Source: Cellvibrionaceae bacterium
GTDB lineage: Bacteria; Pseudomonadota; Gammaproteobacteria; Pseudomonadales; Cellvibrionaceae
NCBI GenBank assembly: GCA_027012915.1
Contig: JALUYN010000654.1
Coordinates: forward strand, 1 to 5,811
Reading direction: 5' to 3'
DNA: 5,811 bases
In this document: in pieces, positions 5,775 through 5,811 of the stretch
Numbering within the stretch: the stretch's first letter is position 1
Layout of the letters: each line of letters opens with the position of its first letter
Program-made: the position numbers and the translations under genes
Notes under the pieces: generated by a model
The model's input: the letters and a program-made list of their open reading frames with translations, nothing else
Told to the model about the DNA's origin: nothing
The model's database searches: none

Positions 5775-5811
5775 GCGCGAGAAGTGAGTTTAGTGGTTCT
5801 AAACGAGCGAC
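5718..5811. repeat. Second copy of the dispersed repeat, cut by the window end
   Basis: These 94 bases match bases 1-94 at 93 positions, the difference being T5785 against C68. The copy is in the same orientation as the first and overlaps the 3' end of the AraC gene. It reaches the apex of hairpin 1; the rest lies beyond the window. The stem that follows the stop codon could act as the gene's terminator. Confidence 0.9.

Overview
The window looks like chromosomal DNA of a Gram-negative gammaproteobacterium, probably a marine or environmental one. It carries a type IVa pilus ATPase of the PilU type, a sigma-54 activator, a periplasmic c-type heme protein, a membrane desaturase and an AraC regulator with the N-terminal domain common in that class. 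Base composition is roughly balanced. The taxonomic call is an inference from protein families only.

Layout: a complete dispersed repeat of about 265 bp (1-265) has 31-bp inverted ends enclosing two long hairpins. Next come a solitary pilU-like gene (338-1399, +), a small heme protein of the DUF3365/Tll0287-like family (1441-2007, -), a non-coding divergent region of about 375 bp, a PAS-AAA+-Fis sigma-54 activator (2382-3656, +), a fatty-acid-desaturase-family enzyme (3647-4570, -) and an AraC-family regulator (4698-5774, +). The window ends in the first 94 bp of a second, same-orientation copy of the repeat (5718-5811). The two copies match at 93 of 94 bases and bracket about 5.45 kb.

Two divergent regulator/target pairs can be read. 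The heme protein and the sigma-54 activator diverge, and between them, pointing at the heme gene, lies a sequence resembling a sigma-54 promoter. The activator's PAS domain has a four-cysteine cluster, so a redox- or metal-responsive circuit is a reasonable hypothesis. The desaturase and the AraC regulator diverge from a 127-bp gap. That gap holds an 8-bp inverted repeat overlapping the regulator's start codon and next to an extended -10 promoter. A 14-base sequence in this gap (AATTCGCCACAAAA) also occurs upstream of the sigma-54 activator, which may link the two modules.

The most unusual directly visible features are the repeat's architecture and its second copy running into the AraC gene, where the repeat encodes the last 18 residues and the stop codon. 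No phage, CRISPR, tRNA or rRNA was found.
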